Source of the DNA: Caryophanales bacterium UBA4682
GTDB lineage: Bacteria; Bacillota_I; Bacilli_A; RFN20; CAG-288
Reading direction: 5' to 3'
DNA: 64,000 nucleotides
NCBI GenBank assembly: GCA_002404995.1
Contig: DHKY01000006.1
Span: 149,543 to 213,542 of the forward strand
Below the pieces are notes generated by a model that searched no databases, was not told the DNA's origin, and saw nothing but the letters and a program-made list of their open reading frames with translations. Below, in pieces: positions 44,980 to 54,091 of the stretch. Numbering within the stretch: the stretch's first letter is position 1; every line of letters starts with the position of its first letter. The position numbers and the translations under genes were made by a program.

Positions 44980-46590
44980 TTAATTTCCTTCTTTGGAATC
45001 AATCAAATCGGTAAGGAACTTCACTTCGTCTTCCTTCTTGAGACGGGGGAAGAGAGGGGAGGTTTCATTGAGAACGGTATTCCCAAGCTTTCCGATTTCA
45101 TTTACGGAGGCAAGAGTGCGAAGCTCTTCAGGAACGTTTTCCTGATCTAAGGCAGACTTTGTCTTATTCGGCCTTGCAGGAGAAAGGAGAATTGAACCGA
45201 TACGGATGATTTCTGCTGCGCAGTAGAGGGACTCGGCAAGAAGCTCTGTATTTCCCTTCTTAGCCTGAGACCAAGGAGCAATATCATCGAAATACTTATT
45301 ACCGAGGGCAATCAATTCCATTGCTTTTGCAATACCACTAGTGATTTCAAGGTTTTCCCTGTAGATGTTGTACTGGTTAACCTTTTCTTTCACATCGGCA
45401 TAAACCTTCTTTGTAAGGTCAGACTGTGGTTCTTTGTACTCCGGAATAACACCATTGAAGTATTTCTTGATCATTGATAAGGCACGGTTGACCAAGTTAC
45501 CATAGGTGTTGGCAAGATCCGCATTCCTACGATCAACGAATTGCAGAGGCGTGAACCTTCCGTCTTTTCCAAATTCGATTTCACGGACCATGTAATAACG
45601 TAAGGCATCGACACCATAGCGTTCAATCAGCGGATACGGGCTCGGAGCATTGCCTAAGGATTTGGAAAGCTTGACTCCGGAACGGGTCAGAAGAAGACCA
45701 TGGACAATGACTTTATCCGGTTCACGGAGGTTAAGTGCTTTAAGCAAAATCGGCCAGTAAATCGTGTGGAAACGGGTGATATCACGTCCAACCAAATGGA
45801 CAATTTCGCAGTCATCTCCCCAGAAAGTGTTGAAAAGATGAGCATCTTCGGTCTTGTATCCTAAAGCAGAGATATAGTTGAGAAGTGCATCAATCCAGAC
45901 ATAGATGACGTGCTTCGGATCTTCTTTGGTCGGAATACCCCAGCTGAAGGAAGTACGGGTGATGCAAAGGTCTTCAAGTCCCGGCTTGATGAAGGTATTG
46001 ACCCTTTCGTTGATTTTGTCCTGTGCACAGAAATCTGGATGGGTCTGGTAGAATTCAAGAAGCCATGGAACGAATTTCTTTACATTGAGGAAGTAGGCTT
46101 TTTCAGAGTCCCTGTGGACTGGACGATGGCAATCCGGGCAGAAGTGATTTCCTTTTTCATCGACGACAACCTGACTATCAGACCAGAAGGTCTCATCTGG
46201 AGTGCAATACCAACCTTTGTATTCGCCAAGGTAGATATCCCCTTTTTCTAAGAGTTCTGTAAAGACTTTCTGAACAAGTTCAGTATGGTAGGAATCGGTT
46301 GTACGGACATACCAGTCATAGGAGATATCCAGTGCTTTCCAGACATCCTTGAAGGACTGGGCGATTTTATCTACGTATGCTTTGGGTTCCAGTCCTGCAG
46401 CTTCTGCCTTTTGTTGGATTTTCTGTCCGTGCTCATCAGATCCTGTCCTGAAACGGACATTGTAGCCGGCTAAACGTTTGTAACGGGCAATGGTATCCGC
46501 GCAGACGCAGCAATAAGTGTGTCCGATATGAATGTTTCCGGAAGCGTAGTAGATCGGAGTTGTGATATAAAAGTTCGTTTTCTTTTCCAT
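44980..46590 (-). CDS. metG: Methionyl-tRNA synthetase, short form
   Basis: Charges tRNA-Met; 536 residues, lacking the C-terminal tRNA-binding domain some relatives have. HIGH is at 21-24 and the KMSKS loop is KLSKSLGN (about 305-312). AGG at 46447-46449 (codon 48) is the Met of F-M-TGSDEHG, and another gives RMNADLAN. The zinc knuckle has CPDC, but the first pair is YCTPD instead of YCxxC. Anticodon-binding residues known from E. coli appear kept: the Asn and Arg of GNLVNR and the Trp of APW. AGGAGG precedes ATG; a TATAAT (46626-46631, minus) is the likely -10. No T-box or SAM leader. Confidence 0.95.
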   Translation of the reverse strand: MEKKTNFYITTPIYYASGNIHIGHTYCCVCADTIARYKRLAGYNVRFRTGSDEHGQKIQQKAEAAGLEPKAYVDKIAQSFKDVWKALDISYDWYVRTTDSYHTELVQKVFTELLEKGDIYLGEYKGWYCTPDETFWSDSQVVVDEKGNHFCPDCHRPVHRDSEKAYFLNVKKFVPWLLEFYQTHPDFCAQDKINERVNTFIKPGLEDLCITRTSFSWGIPTKEDPKHVIYVWIDALLNYISALGYKTEDAHLFNTFWGDDCEIVHLVGRDITRFHTIYWPILLKALNLREPDKVIVHGLLLTRSGVKLSKSLGNAPSPYPLIERYGVDALRYYMVREIEFGKDGRFTPLQFVDRRNADLANTYGNLVNRALSMIKKYFNGVIPEYKEPQSDLTKKVYADVKEKVNQYNIYRENLEITSGIAKAMELIALGNKYFDDIAPWSQAKKGNTELLAESLYCAAEIIRIGSILLSPARPNKTKSALDQENVPEELRTLASVNEIGKLGNTVLNETSPLFPRLKKEDEVKFLTDLIDSKEGN

Positions 46591-46791
46591 AGTGAAGATA
46601 ATCCTCCTAAAGTCAATTCTTGTATATTATAAGGCAAAACAGAGCAAAATTCCGATAAGATAGGGGGATACCGGTTTCTTTTTCTAGAATATACTTGAAA
46701 TGAGTAATTTCAAGATTGTTTTCAGAAAGAGATAGTGACATTCAGAACACGCTTGAACAGATTTTCCGGTGGATTTTCGATCCTTTTTGGC

Positions 46792-46797
46792 TATAAT
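46792..46797 (+). promoter_or_regulatory. -10 element of a leaderless promoter (CBS protein-pyrG)
   Basis: TATAAT ends 9 nt before the ATG at 46807. This argues against the in-frame start at 46735, which lies upstream of the promoter. Confidence 0.6.
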
Positions 46798-46806
46798 AGA
46801 CTAGTT

Positions 46807-47226
46807 ATGAACATCCTGTTTTTTTTAATTCCAAAAAGTCAGGTTGCTTACGCCGATGCTGATTCGTCGATCCGCCAGGTCGTCGAGAAGCTTTCCTACC
46901 ACCATTACACCGCCATCCCCCTATTGTCTAAGGACGGAAAATACGTTCGCACAATATCGGAAGGCGATATTTTTTGGTTCATCAAGAACGAAAGAGACTG
47001 GAATTACAAGAATGCGGAAGAAAGTCTGATATCTTCTGTCCCCTGTCGGAGAAGAATCGAATCAATTCGTTTCGATGCGGACAGGAATGATCTTCTTCAT
47101 CTTGCAATCAACCAGAACTTTGTTCCGGTTCTGGATGAAAAAGGAATCTTCATGGGAATCATTACCCGAAAAAGCATCATTCTCTATTTTGCTGAAAACA
47201 ATAAAAATACAGAAAAGAAAGGATAG
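46807..47226 (+). CDS. CBS-pair protein, CbpB-like
   Basis: 140 residues holding two CBS motifs. The start FFLIPKSQVAY, then HHYTAIPLLSKDGKYV-TISEGD (about 32-53) and LAINQNFVPVLDEKGIFMGIITR (about 97-119) match the Firmicute CBS protein known as CbpB/DarB, which binds cyclic di-AMP and in B. subtilis contacts Rel and pyruvate carboxylase. AGG at 47083-47085 is at the conserved Met of DADM-DLL. It precedes pyrG by 9 nt and is likely cotranscribed. Ligand binding here is inferred. Confidence 0.78.
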   Translation: MNILFFLIPKSQVAYADADSSIRQVVEKLSYHHYTAIPLLSKDGKYVRTISEGDIFWFIKNERDWNYKNAEESLISSVPCRRRIESIRFDADRNDLLHLAINQNFVPVLDEKGIFMGIITRKSIILYFAENNKNTEKKG

Positions 47227-47235
47227 GCATTCGAT

Positions 47236-48843
47236 ATGGAAAAGTACATTTTCGTTACAGGCGGCGTCATTTCTGGATTAGGAAAGGGAATCACTGCCGC
47301 AAGTCTTGGCCGTTTGCTCAAAGCCCGTGGCTATAAGGTTACCAGGCAGAAATTTGATCCGTATCTGAACGTTGACCCTGGAACAAGGTCTCCAATCCAG
47401 CATGGTGAGGTTTTCGTAACCGATGACGGCACTGAGACCGATCTTGATCTTGGACATTATGAACGTTTTATCGATGAAAAGCTCGATAAGCATTCCAATG
47501 TCACAACTGGCAAAATCTATGAAACCGTTCTTGCCAAGGAGCGTCATGGTGATTACGGAGGAGGCACTGTTCAAGTCATTCCTCATGTCACGAATGAAAT
47601 CAAATCCCGTTTCCATCGTAATTTCAAGACTGATGAAACTGGAATTACGATTGTTGAAATCGGTGGTACGATTGGCGATATTGAATCCCAGCCTTTCTTT
47701 GAAGCCATCCGCCAGTTCCGTCATGAAATCGGCGGTGAGAATGTCTGCATCGTCATGGTTTCTCTGATTCCGTATCTCCATGCCAGCGATGAACTTAAGA
47801 CAAAGCCGACTCAGATGGCGGTTAAGACACTTCAGTCTATGGGACTTCAGCCGGACATCATTGTCTGCCGTAGTGAATATGAAATCCCGGACAATGTGAT
47901 TGATAAGCTTTCCCTTTTCTGCAATGTTCCACCGTCTCATGTCCTTCCGAACCTCAATGTCGAGAGTGTTTATGAACTTCCTCTTGTCTTAGAGAAAGAG
48001 CATCTTGCCCAAGCTGTCTGTGAGACTCTTCATATTCCTGCACCGGAGCCGAATCTTTCTGGATGGGAAGCAATGGTCGAGAAGGTCAAGTCTTCGAAAG
48101 AGAAAATTAAGATTACGATGGTCGGCAAATACAGGGCTCTTCATGATGCCTATATCTCCGTCAATGAGGCTTTAAAAGCTGCTGGCTGGTTCTATAACAA
48201 GAAAGTCGAAATCAATTGGGTTGAATCGGAAGAAGTCACACCAGAAACTGTGGAATCCATTCTTAAGGATTCTGATGGTCTTTTGGTTCCTGGCGGATTC
48301 GGCTCCCGCGGTATTCCTGGAAGGCTTGAAGCCATCAAGTATGCCCGTGAACATAAGATGCCGTTCTTAGGAATCTGCCTTGGAAGGCAGACTGCGATTA
48401 TCGAGTTTGCACGGGATGTCTTGCATTTCAGTGATGCCAATTCGACGGAGTTCGATGCTTCGACCAGGCATCCGGTGATTGCATTGAGGCCAGAACAGAA
48501 TTCTGTTAAGAACTTAGGCGGAACGAGGCGTCTTGGTGCTTATCCGTGTCATCTTGATTCGAATTCTAAATCCTATCAGCTCTACGGAACTGAGAACATT
48601 TCCGAACGTCACCGTCATCGTTATGAAGTCAATAACGATTATCGTGAGGCCTTCAGGAGAGCTGGACTTGTTCCGGTTGGATTCTCTCCGGATCAGCATA
48701 TTGTCGAAAGGATTGAAATCCCGTCTCATCCTTTCTTCGTTGCTACTCAGGCTCATCCGGAATTTAAATCTCGTCCGGACCATCCACATCCGCTCTTCAA
48801 GGGATTGATTGCTGCTGCAATCGAATACAAGAAGTCTAAATAA
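47236..48843 (+). CDS. pyrG: CTP synthase
   Basis: Amidates UTP to CTP with glutamine; 535 residues, normal length. Synthetase domain 1-265 (GGVISGLGKGI, NVDPGTxSP, VEIGGTIGDIESQPF) and class I glutamine amidotransferase domain about 285-530. In that domain the nucleophile Cys is in GICLG (about 382) and the His/Glu are in AHPEF near 512. Five AGG codons occupy invariant Met columns (47344, 47386, 48385, 48487, 48526) while RHRHRYE uses only CGT. AAAGGATAGGC precedes ATG. This gene is the clearest single proof of the altered code. Confidence 0.97.
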   Translation: MEKYIFVTGGVISGLGKGITAASLGRLLKARGYKVTRQKFDPYLNVDPGTRSPIQHGEVFVTDDGTETDLDLGHYERFIDEKLDKHSNVTTGKIYETVLAKERHGDYGGGTVQVIPHVTNEIKSRFHRNFKTDETGITIVEIGGTIGDIESQPFFEAIRQFRHEIGGENVCIVMVSLIPYLHASDELKTKPTQMAVKTLQSMGLQPDIIVCRSEYEIPDNVIDKLSLFCNVPPSHVLPNLNVESVYELPLVLEKEHLAQAVCETLHIPAPEPNLSGWEAMVEKVKSSKEKIKITMVGKYRALHDAYISVNEALKAAGWFYNKKVEINWVESEEVTPETVESILKDSDGLLVPGGFGSRGIPGRLEAIKYAREHKMPFLGICLGRQTAIIEFARDVLHFSDANSTEFDASTRHPVIALRPEQNSVKNLGGTRRLGAYPCHLDSNSKSYQLYGTENISERHRHRYEVNNDYREAFRRAGLVPVGFSPDQHIVERIEIPSHPFFVATQAHPEFKSRPDHPHPLFKGLIAAAIEYKKSK

Positions 48844-48849
48844 AAAAAC

Positions 48850-48875
48850 AGGGCTGTCCTAATTAGGGCAGCCCT
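48850..48875. terminator. Bidirectional terminator between pyrG and the NERD gene
   Basis: AGGGCTGTCC and GGGCAGCCCT form a 10-bp stem with a G-T pair; the minus side runs into seven T and the plus side into ATTT, so it is stronger for the minus-strand gene. Confidence 0.8.
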
Positions 48876-48901
48876 ATTTGGTTGTACTATGCGAAGACTT
48901 T

Positions 48902-49618
48902 TTAAATTATCCTGTTTTTTTCCTGGATGTTTTTCAAGTGTTCTTCTTTTGTGATTCCGTAGTGATTCAGAATATCTTCAAATTGATTATAGACTCTCTC
49001 GACATATTGCCTGCTATACGGAGCTTCTTCGGTCCGTTTCCGGATAAATTGATTGGCAGATTCAGTAGTAAATAAGCGATTGTTTTTTACATCGAGTGTG
49101 ACACTGCCGGAAAATACTACCCTTGAGATCCTTTTCGGTGGATTGGATTGAAACCTATGCATCAGATGCTGGATATGTTTTTCGTTTTGTAAAATTGGAT
49201 TTTTGACTTTCTTTTGCTGGTCCCTGTTTGGTTTAATCTGCATCCAGGTTTCTTCGTTTGGATTCCCTTTTATGATTCCACTCCAATTCTTTGTCTCGAT
49301 AACAAAGATGCCACCACGAGTAATAACGATATGATCTATCTCACTAGAGTATCCACGGCTGTCACAGAAACAAAAAGAATTGAAAAGCCCGCCATCGTAG
49401 TCTTTGCAAATTCTTTCACACATCGAGGAGACAATCTTTTCCCCTTCTTCACCGGCAAGTTCTCTTTTGAGTTCTTCTTTTTTGTGTGAAAGAGGAAGCT
49501 CTTCTTCTCCTTCTTCTCTTCCTTTTTTTCGGATTAGGAGGATTAAGCCGACGATGATGGCTGCAATGAATAAGATAAACAAAACGGCAATTCCTAAGAC
49601 AAGAAAAGCATCATTCAT
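48902..49618 (-). CDS. Membrane-anchored NERD-domain (nuclease-related) protein
   Basis: 238 residues. One N-terminal helix (about 4-28) and a charged linker precede a NERD domain (about 55-165) with the signature SSEIDHIVITRGGIFVIETKNWSG (about 90-113). The ExK-type catalytic residues of the restriction-endonuclease-like fold are in IETKN. A C-terminal helical tail (about 195-238) follows. Upstream GGAGGTTC precedes ATG. Family members are thought to process DNA, but the role is unknown. Confidence 0.8.
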   Translation of the reverse strand: MNDAFLVLGIAVLFILFIAAIIVGLILLIRKKGREEGEEELPLSHKKEELKRELAGEEGEKIVSSMCERICKDYDGGLFNSFCFCDSRGYSSEIDHIVITRGGIFVIETKNWSGIIKGNPNEETWMQIKPNRDQQKKVKNPILQNEKHIQHLMHRFQSNPPKRISRVVFSGSVTLDVKNNRLFTTESANQFIRKRTEEAPYSRQYVERVYNQFEDILNHYGITKEEHLKNIQEKNRII

Positions 49619-49639
49619 TTGAACCTCCTGTTTATAAAG

Positions 49640-49667
49640 AAAATGCCTCCCTTTTTGAGGGAGGCAT
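49640..49667 (-). terminator. Intrinsic terminator after the GntR-type regulator gene
   Basis: ATGCCTCCC/GGGAGGCAT stem (49643-49651 with 49659-49667), minus side followed by TTTCTTT. Confidence 0.85.
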
Positions 49668-49685
49668 AAATTCTATTGCTTAAGA

Positions 49686-50336
49686 CTAAGCGTTTTCGCC
49701 CTGGTTGATGACACCATAGGTGAGGAAGGATAAGACACGGTCATAGGTGAGATTATCCTTGCCGACGAAGATGAGCTTATCGCCAGCATGGAGAACAAAA
49801 TCCGGACCGACAGACTGTTTGGTGATGTTGTCGGATCCGACAACAGCAACAATCGTTGCTTCGGTGTAGTTCCAGAAATAGACTTCGCCGACGGTCTTGC
49901 CGTTGATCCAGCTGTTTTGCGGAATCTCGACACTGGAGAACTTGACTGCTTCAGTGGTCTGGAAGGTGAAAGAGTCTTTCCTGTCATCGATAGCTTCGTT
50001 GATTTTTGCCTGAAGGTCTTTCTGTTCGATTAAGAGTTTTTCGAGGTTTGCGTATTTGTCCTTAATCTGGGTTTCGGCTTTCCATTTGTTAGCGAATTCC
50101 TGAGCATGTAAGACCGAATCGACAAAGACACCGACACCACGCTTCGAAGAGACGACTTTTTCCTTTTCAAGGATGTTAAGTGCCTTGCGGACAGTCTCCG
50201 GAGAGACGCCATAGGCAGCACCTAAGATGGAGCGTCCTTTTAAGAGTGTTCCTTCCGGATATTCACCGGTAAGAATCTTTCCGCAGACGTCCTGTGCAAT
50301 CTTAATGTAACGGGGAGTAGATCTTTCTTTAGCCAT
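49686..50336 (-). CDS. GntR-family regulator with RCK_C (TrkA-C) domain, BusR-like
   Basis: 216-residue DNA-binding protein. The winged helix (about 8-72) contains YGVSPETVRKALNILEKEKVV and GVGVFV. A coiled coil (about 85-112) leads to an RCK_C domain (about 130-205; GDKLIFVGKDN near 186-196). The same layout is found in streptococcal/lactococcal BusR, which represses a glycine betaine importer when bound to cyclic di-AMP. Divergent from the membrane-protein cluster at 50649, which is a candidate target. Potassium or osmotic control is inferred. GGAGG precedes ATG. Confidence 0.85.
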   Translation of the reverse strand: MAKERSTPRYIKIAQDVCGKILTGEYPEGTLLKGRSILGAAYGVSPETVRKALNILEKEKVVSSKRGVGVFVDSVLHAQEFANKWKAETQIKDKYANLEKLLIEQKDLQAKINEAIDDRKDSFTFQTTEAVKFSSVEIPQNSWINGKTVGEVYFWNYTEATIVAVVGSDNITKQSVGPDFVLHAGDKLIFVGKDNLTYDRVLSFLTYGVINQGENA

Positions 50337-50648
50337 ACAATAGTTTCCTCCAAAACTTGTACGACAATTATAATTGAGAATTTCAGGAAAAACAATCAGA
50401 GAAACGAAAAAATACTTGTTCCGACTTTGCTTTTTTTATAGGTTGCTTATTAAAAATGCCGAAAACAAAGGGCTTTTTCACTCTTTTTCTTTTTTCTCTT
50501 TTTTATTATCTTTCCTGCTTTGCTGTTTTCTTCTTCCTAAAATCCTGTATTGCTTTCTTTTGCCTTTGCTGATGTTGTAAAAAAACGTTCTTTATTAGAT
50601 AATATAATGCTGTAGTTCTTAGGACTACTGAATTTAGAAGGTAATAAC
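50337..50648. other. Divergent promoter region between the GntR-type gene and the membrane-protein gene
   Basis: About 310 AT-rich bases. TATAAT at 50603-50608 is the likely -10 for the plus-strand gene. I see no protein-coding potential and no convincing operator palindrome. Confidence 0.55.
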
Positions 50649-51953
50649 ATGGGTAACAAGAATAATATCAATTCTCAGAATGTCAAAGCCAAGAAGAAAG
50701 CAAAAGTTCCTTTTGTAACGATTGTTAAGTCTCTTTATTCCAACCAAGCGGCTATTGAAAGCCGTAAAAGGCCATGGTATTGGTTTTTGATTATTACTAT
50801 CTTATCTGTCTTCCTTGTCTGGATCCCGATGCTGACATCCGGATACAAATCGAATGCTGCCGGTGCACTCGCTGCCACTTCTAATTACGAAGTCACCAAA
50901 GCATTGAAGCATGTCATCAGCGAAGAAGACTATTTCAAGTCCATCAAGGTTGCTGAAAACAGCGACGGAAAGCTTGTTTTGGATAGGGATTCCCTTTCTG
51001 GATACGGAGCCTCTTCCCCGGAAGCAACCTGGAATACTGAATATTGTCTTCAGAACAATATCAAGCCTCTGTTCCGCGGAAACTACAACGATTCTTCGGA
51101 TCATGATGCCAGTGCCTATATCAAGACTTTCACGAATAAAAGCTACGAGTATTATTTCGATTGTATCGGCGTTAAGAATACCGGCAACAGGAATAAACCA
51201 AGTGTTTCCCAGAGTTCTGCCTCTACTACTGTCGAATACGAAACCGAGCAGACGACTTTCCTAGAAGCTTACTACTTCCCGAAACTCAATTCCTCGGAAG
51301 CTGACTATGCTTCTTATCTCAATAATTTTATTTCTTCTGTCATCCTTGACAGGGACAAAGATGGAAAGCTCGGTCGTTATCCGCATTCTTTCCTGCTTCT
51401 CGGCCAGGATTTCAGGAATGTCGGATTCTTCGGACTTCAGACTACGAAATCTGTTACGAAGAGGTCGGCTACTTACCAGGGAAATGTCTCGGATGGCTTA
51501 GAAGGCATCAACGCAAAGAGCGGAGATACTTTCTATTCTGTCATCAGCAAAGACTACAAGACGATTGATGATATCTATGAGAAAGGCTTCATTGGCTTTG
51601 CCCATGCTTCTGGACGCAATGCGACGATTCAGGCAACCTGGCTTAATATTGCCATTGCTTCCGGTATTGTCGGAGGTCTTATCCTTCTTGGCGCTCTCAT
51701 TCTCTTCTTAATGCATCGTCGTAAGATTTCCGTTTATCGTGATACGAATTTCTATCATGCGCTTAAGGAGTCTGCTGCTAGGACGTTTACCCCCTCTCTT
51801 ATCGCAAGGATCCTTGGATTCAGGTCTTCTCAGTATAGGTACAGGATCCTGATTGCCGGTGTCTTAAGGCGTATTGTTTTCGCTAATAATAAAATCTGCC
51901 CTCCGAGGAACACTCAATCCGACAATAAACCGTTATATCAGGCACGCGACTAA
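50649..51953 (+). CDS. Membrane protein with large extracellular loop, function unknown
   Basis: 434 residues. One helix at about 43-62, an extracellular domain (about 65-330) and two helices at the end (about 335-357 and 378-408). The last helix, around 51800-51880, contains seven AGG codons; read as Met it is hydrophobic (IAMILGFMSSQYMYMILIAG), read as Arg it could not cross a membrane. The topology resembles DUF1189 proteins, but I am not sure. Leads the DUF1538/P-II cluster. Confidence 0.62.
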   Translation: MGNKNNINSQNVKAKKKAKVPFVTIVKSLYSNQAAIESRKRPWYWFLIITILSVFLVWIPMLTSGYKSNAAGALAATSNYEVTKALKHVISEEDYFKSIKVAENSDGKLVLDRDSLSGYGASSPEATWNTEYCLQNNIKPLFRGNYNDSSDHDASAYIKTFTNKSYEYYFDCIGVKNTGNRNKPSVSQSSASTTVEYETEQTTFLEAYYFPKLNSSEADYASYLNNFISSVILDRDKDGKLGRYPHSFLLLGQDFRNVGFFGLQTTKSVTKRSATYQGNVSDGLEGINAKSGDTFYSVISKDYKTIDDIYEKGFIGFAHASGRNATIQATWLNIAIASGIVGGLILLGALILFLMHRRKISVYRDTNFYHALKESAARTFTPSLIARILGFRSSQYRYRILIAGVLRRIVFANNKICPPRNTQSDNKPLYQARD

Positions 51954-52013
51954 TCCTATCTTTTATTCCTCTTTTTCGTCGCTCCCCTGAGGAAAGGAAG
52001 ACGAAACACCAAT

Positions 52014-53651
52014 ATGAATCAGGCTATTTTCAGTAAGTTCAAAGAATCCTTAAGGGCTATTTTCCCGAGGATTATCTTAATTCTTGTTTTTGGTCTTTCA
52101 ATTCCCGGTTTTTCCTTTGAAGGAGCAAACGGAGGTAAATTCGGTCCTGTTACCTTGTCTCTCATCCTATCTTCCGTTCCGCTCATTCTTGGAACAACCT
52201 TCTTTTCCTTAGGTGTTGATAAATCTATCGCTAAGATCGGTGAGGTCGTCGGAACTACTCTGACCAAGCGGAAGAGCTTAGTCATGCTTTTGGTTGTTGC
52301 CTTATTGATGGGCTTCCTTGCTACAAGGGCTGAACCAGATCTCTCTGTCTTGGCTAGCCGTATTTCCCCTAACGGACCTTCTTGGCCCTTGATTAGGATT
52401 TCTGCAGCTGGCGTTGGCATTTTCCTTCTTATCGGAATCCTTCGTATTGTCTATGACAAGAGCAGGAAATACTGGCTTTCCATTGGTTACGGACTTGTCT
52501 TCCTCTTAGGATGCATGGCAAATAAGTCTTTCTTTACTCTTTGCTTTGATTCCGGAGGAAGGACCACTGGTGTCGTGACGGTTCCTTTTATCATTTCTAG
52601 GGGTGTTGGGGTTGCAAATACTCTTGGCGGAGAAAAGGCAGAGGATGATTCTTTTGGCTTCTCGGGCCTATGTTCTCTAGGAACGGTCTTAGCTTGCAGG
52701 ATTTTCTCCTTGTTAAGGCAGGACAAAGGAATTCTTTCGATTCAGGATGTCTTAGCGAAGAAGAGGAATCTTGTTAATGGTACGGATTCTATCAGGCATA
52801 CGATTCCTACCTACTTAGACAGGGGAAAACTCTATCTTGCAAACTTCCTGGAATCGAGGAAGAACGTTATCATTTCAATGCTTCCGATTATGGCATTCTT
52901 TGTCATTTTCAATTTTTATGCCAAGATCAAAGGAAAGGCGTTAGGTTCCGTTGTCATCGGCTTTGCCTATGACTTTATCGGATTAGTTCTATTCTTCTTA
53001 GGTGCAGAATCCGGACTTAGGCCTGCCGCTGTTCAGCTTGGCAAGTACTTCGCCTCTTCACCGAATCAGCTCTGGCTCTTCTTGATCAGGGGCGGACTGA
53101 GCGGATTCATTGCCAGGCTTGCTGAGCCTGCGGTCCATGTCTTGGCTGAGAATGTCAGCGAAGTCAGCCGAGGCGCTATTTCCCATCGGACCATTTATCT
53201 TGCCTTGTGTGCAGCGACTGCTGGTGCAATCCTGATTAATATTATTCGTGTCCACTTCTCAATTTCCTTTGTGGTTGTGATTGCTGTTCTTTACCTGATT
53301 GCTCTTGCTCTTTCCTTCCTTACTCCTGAGATCTATGTCGGTATTTCCATCGATGCTGCCGGTGTTGCAACTGGTACTATGGCAAGCTGCTTCTTCAGGC
53401 CTAGGTTTATCGGATATACGGCCTATCTTTATCAGAACGAAACGAACTTTGGACAATTGGTCAGGGAAAACGGATTCGGTGTTGTCGGCATTATGGCGAC
53501 CAGGCCGATTATCGCTGTTGAACTGGTTGGTATCTTTGCTAAGAGGAAGCAGAAGTATCTCTATGCCAAGGCTCTCAAGACAATCGGCGAAGAAGACGAT
53601 GGACAGATTGTCCATATCTCTTGGGAGAGGAAAAAGGAGGCCGCGAAATGA
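52014..53651 (+). CDS. DUF1538 membrane protein (two tandem domains)
   Basis: 545 residues and about 12-14 helices. Each half has the DUF1538 hallmarks: SLGVDKSIAKIGEVVG, then GFLATRAEPDLSVLA (about 102-116), and again GGLSGFIARLAEPAVHVLAENV (about 361-382). The protein is a presumed transporter of unknown substrate. It is coupled by a 4-nt overlap to the first of two P-II-like proteins, an arrangement I recall for this family, so P-II control of its activity is likely. GGAAGACGAAAC precedes ATG. Confidence 0.82.
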   Translation: MNQAIFSKFKESLRAIFPRIILILVFGLSIPGFSFEGANGGKFGPVTLSLILSSVPLILGTTFFSLGVDKSIAKIGEVVGTTLTKRKSLVMLLVVALLMGFLATRAEPDLSVLASRISPNGPSWPLIRISAAGVGIFLLIGILRIVYDKSRKYWLSIGYGLVFLLGCMANKSFFTLCFDSGGRTTGVVTVPFIISRGVGVANTLGGEKAEDDSFGFSGLCSLGTVLACRIFSLLRQDKGILSIQDVLAKKRNLVNGTDSIRHTIPTYLDRGKLYLANFLESRKNVIISMLPIMAFFVIFNFYAKIKGKALGSVVIGFAYDFIGLVLFFLGAESGLRPAAVQLGKYFASSPNQLWLFLIRGGLSGFIARLAEPAVHVLAENVSEVSRGAISHRTIYLALCAATAGAILINIIRVHFSISFVVVIAVLYLIALALSFLTPEIYVGISIDAAGVATGTMASCFFRPRFIGYTAYLYQNETNFGQLVRENGFGVVGIMATRPIIAVELVGIFAKRKQKYLYAKALKTIGEEDDGQIVHISWERKKEAAK

Positions 53652-54091
53652 TTTTCAAAATTAAGAAGAAAACCATCGCTAAGAAAAAAGAGGCCGGAGA
53701 GATTCCTTTCGAAAAACAGAATGCAGTTGCTCCGCTGGTTCTCTTTTTCACGGTAATCGGGCGGAACCAGGCAAATTATTTTGTAGATGCCTATAACAAA
53801 GCAGGAGCCTCCAGGAGTCTTGTTCTCTTCGCTCATTCGATGCCACCTCAGGAAGTCAGGAATATCCTTGGGGCAGATAACAGGAAGAAGGAAATCGTCA
53901 GGACTATCTGCCGATATGACCAGATCGAGAAGAGGAAGAAGATTGCTTTGGATCGCTTCAAGATCTCACAGGCTGCCAAAGGCGTTGCCTTCGCGGCACC
54001 GATTGATTCGGTCAGTTCTCTTGCCGTTTATAAATTCTTATCCGATTATAATCATGTCAGGGAGAAGGAAAATGGAAACCCAGAAAAATAA
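53648..54091 (+). CDS. P-II-like signalling protein
   Basis: 148 residues from the ATG at 53648 (GGAGG 7 nt upstream; overlaps the DUF1538 stop as ATGA). Residues about 30-140 follow the P-II fold: LVLFFTVIGRNQANYFVDAYNKAGA at the start and AKGVAFAAPIDSV at the end, as in the GIIFSLPV strand of P-II. A basic N-terminal extension (1-25) is unusual. Probably partners the next gene and the membrane protein. Confidence 0.72.
   Translation: MIFKIKKKTIAKKKEAGEIPFEKQNAVAPLVLFFTVIGRNQANYFVDAYNKAGASRSLVLFAHSMPPQEVRNILGADNRKKEIVRTICRYDQIEKRKKIALDRFKISQAAKGVAFAAPIDSVSSLAVYKFLSDYNHVREKENGNPEK

Noticed and set aside
46591..46735. T-box or SAM riboswitch upstream of metG
   Set aside because: The likely -10 (46626-46631) leaves a leader of only about 30 nt, too short for either.
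46735..46806. Longer start for the CBS protein
   Set aside because: The extra segment contains the TATAAT promoter and has no ribosome site; family sequence begins at MNILFFLIPK.
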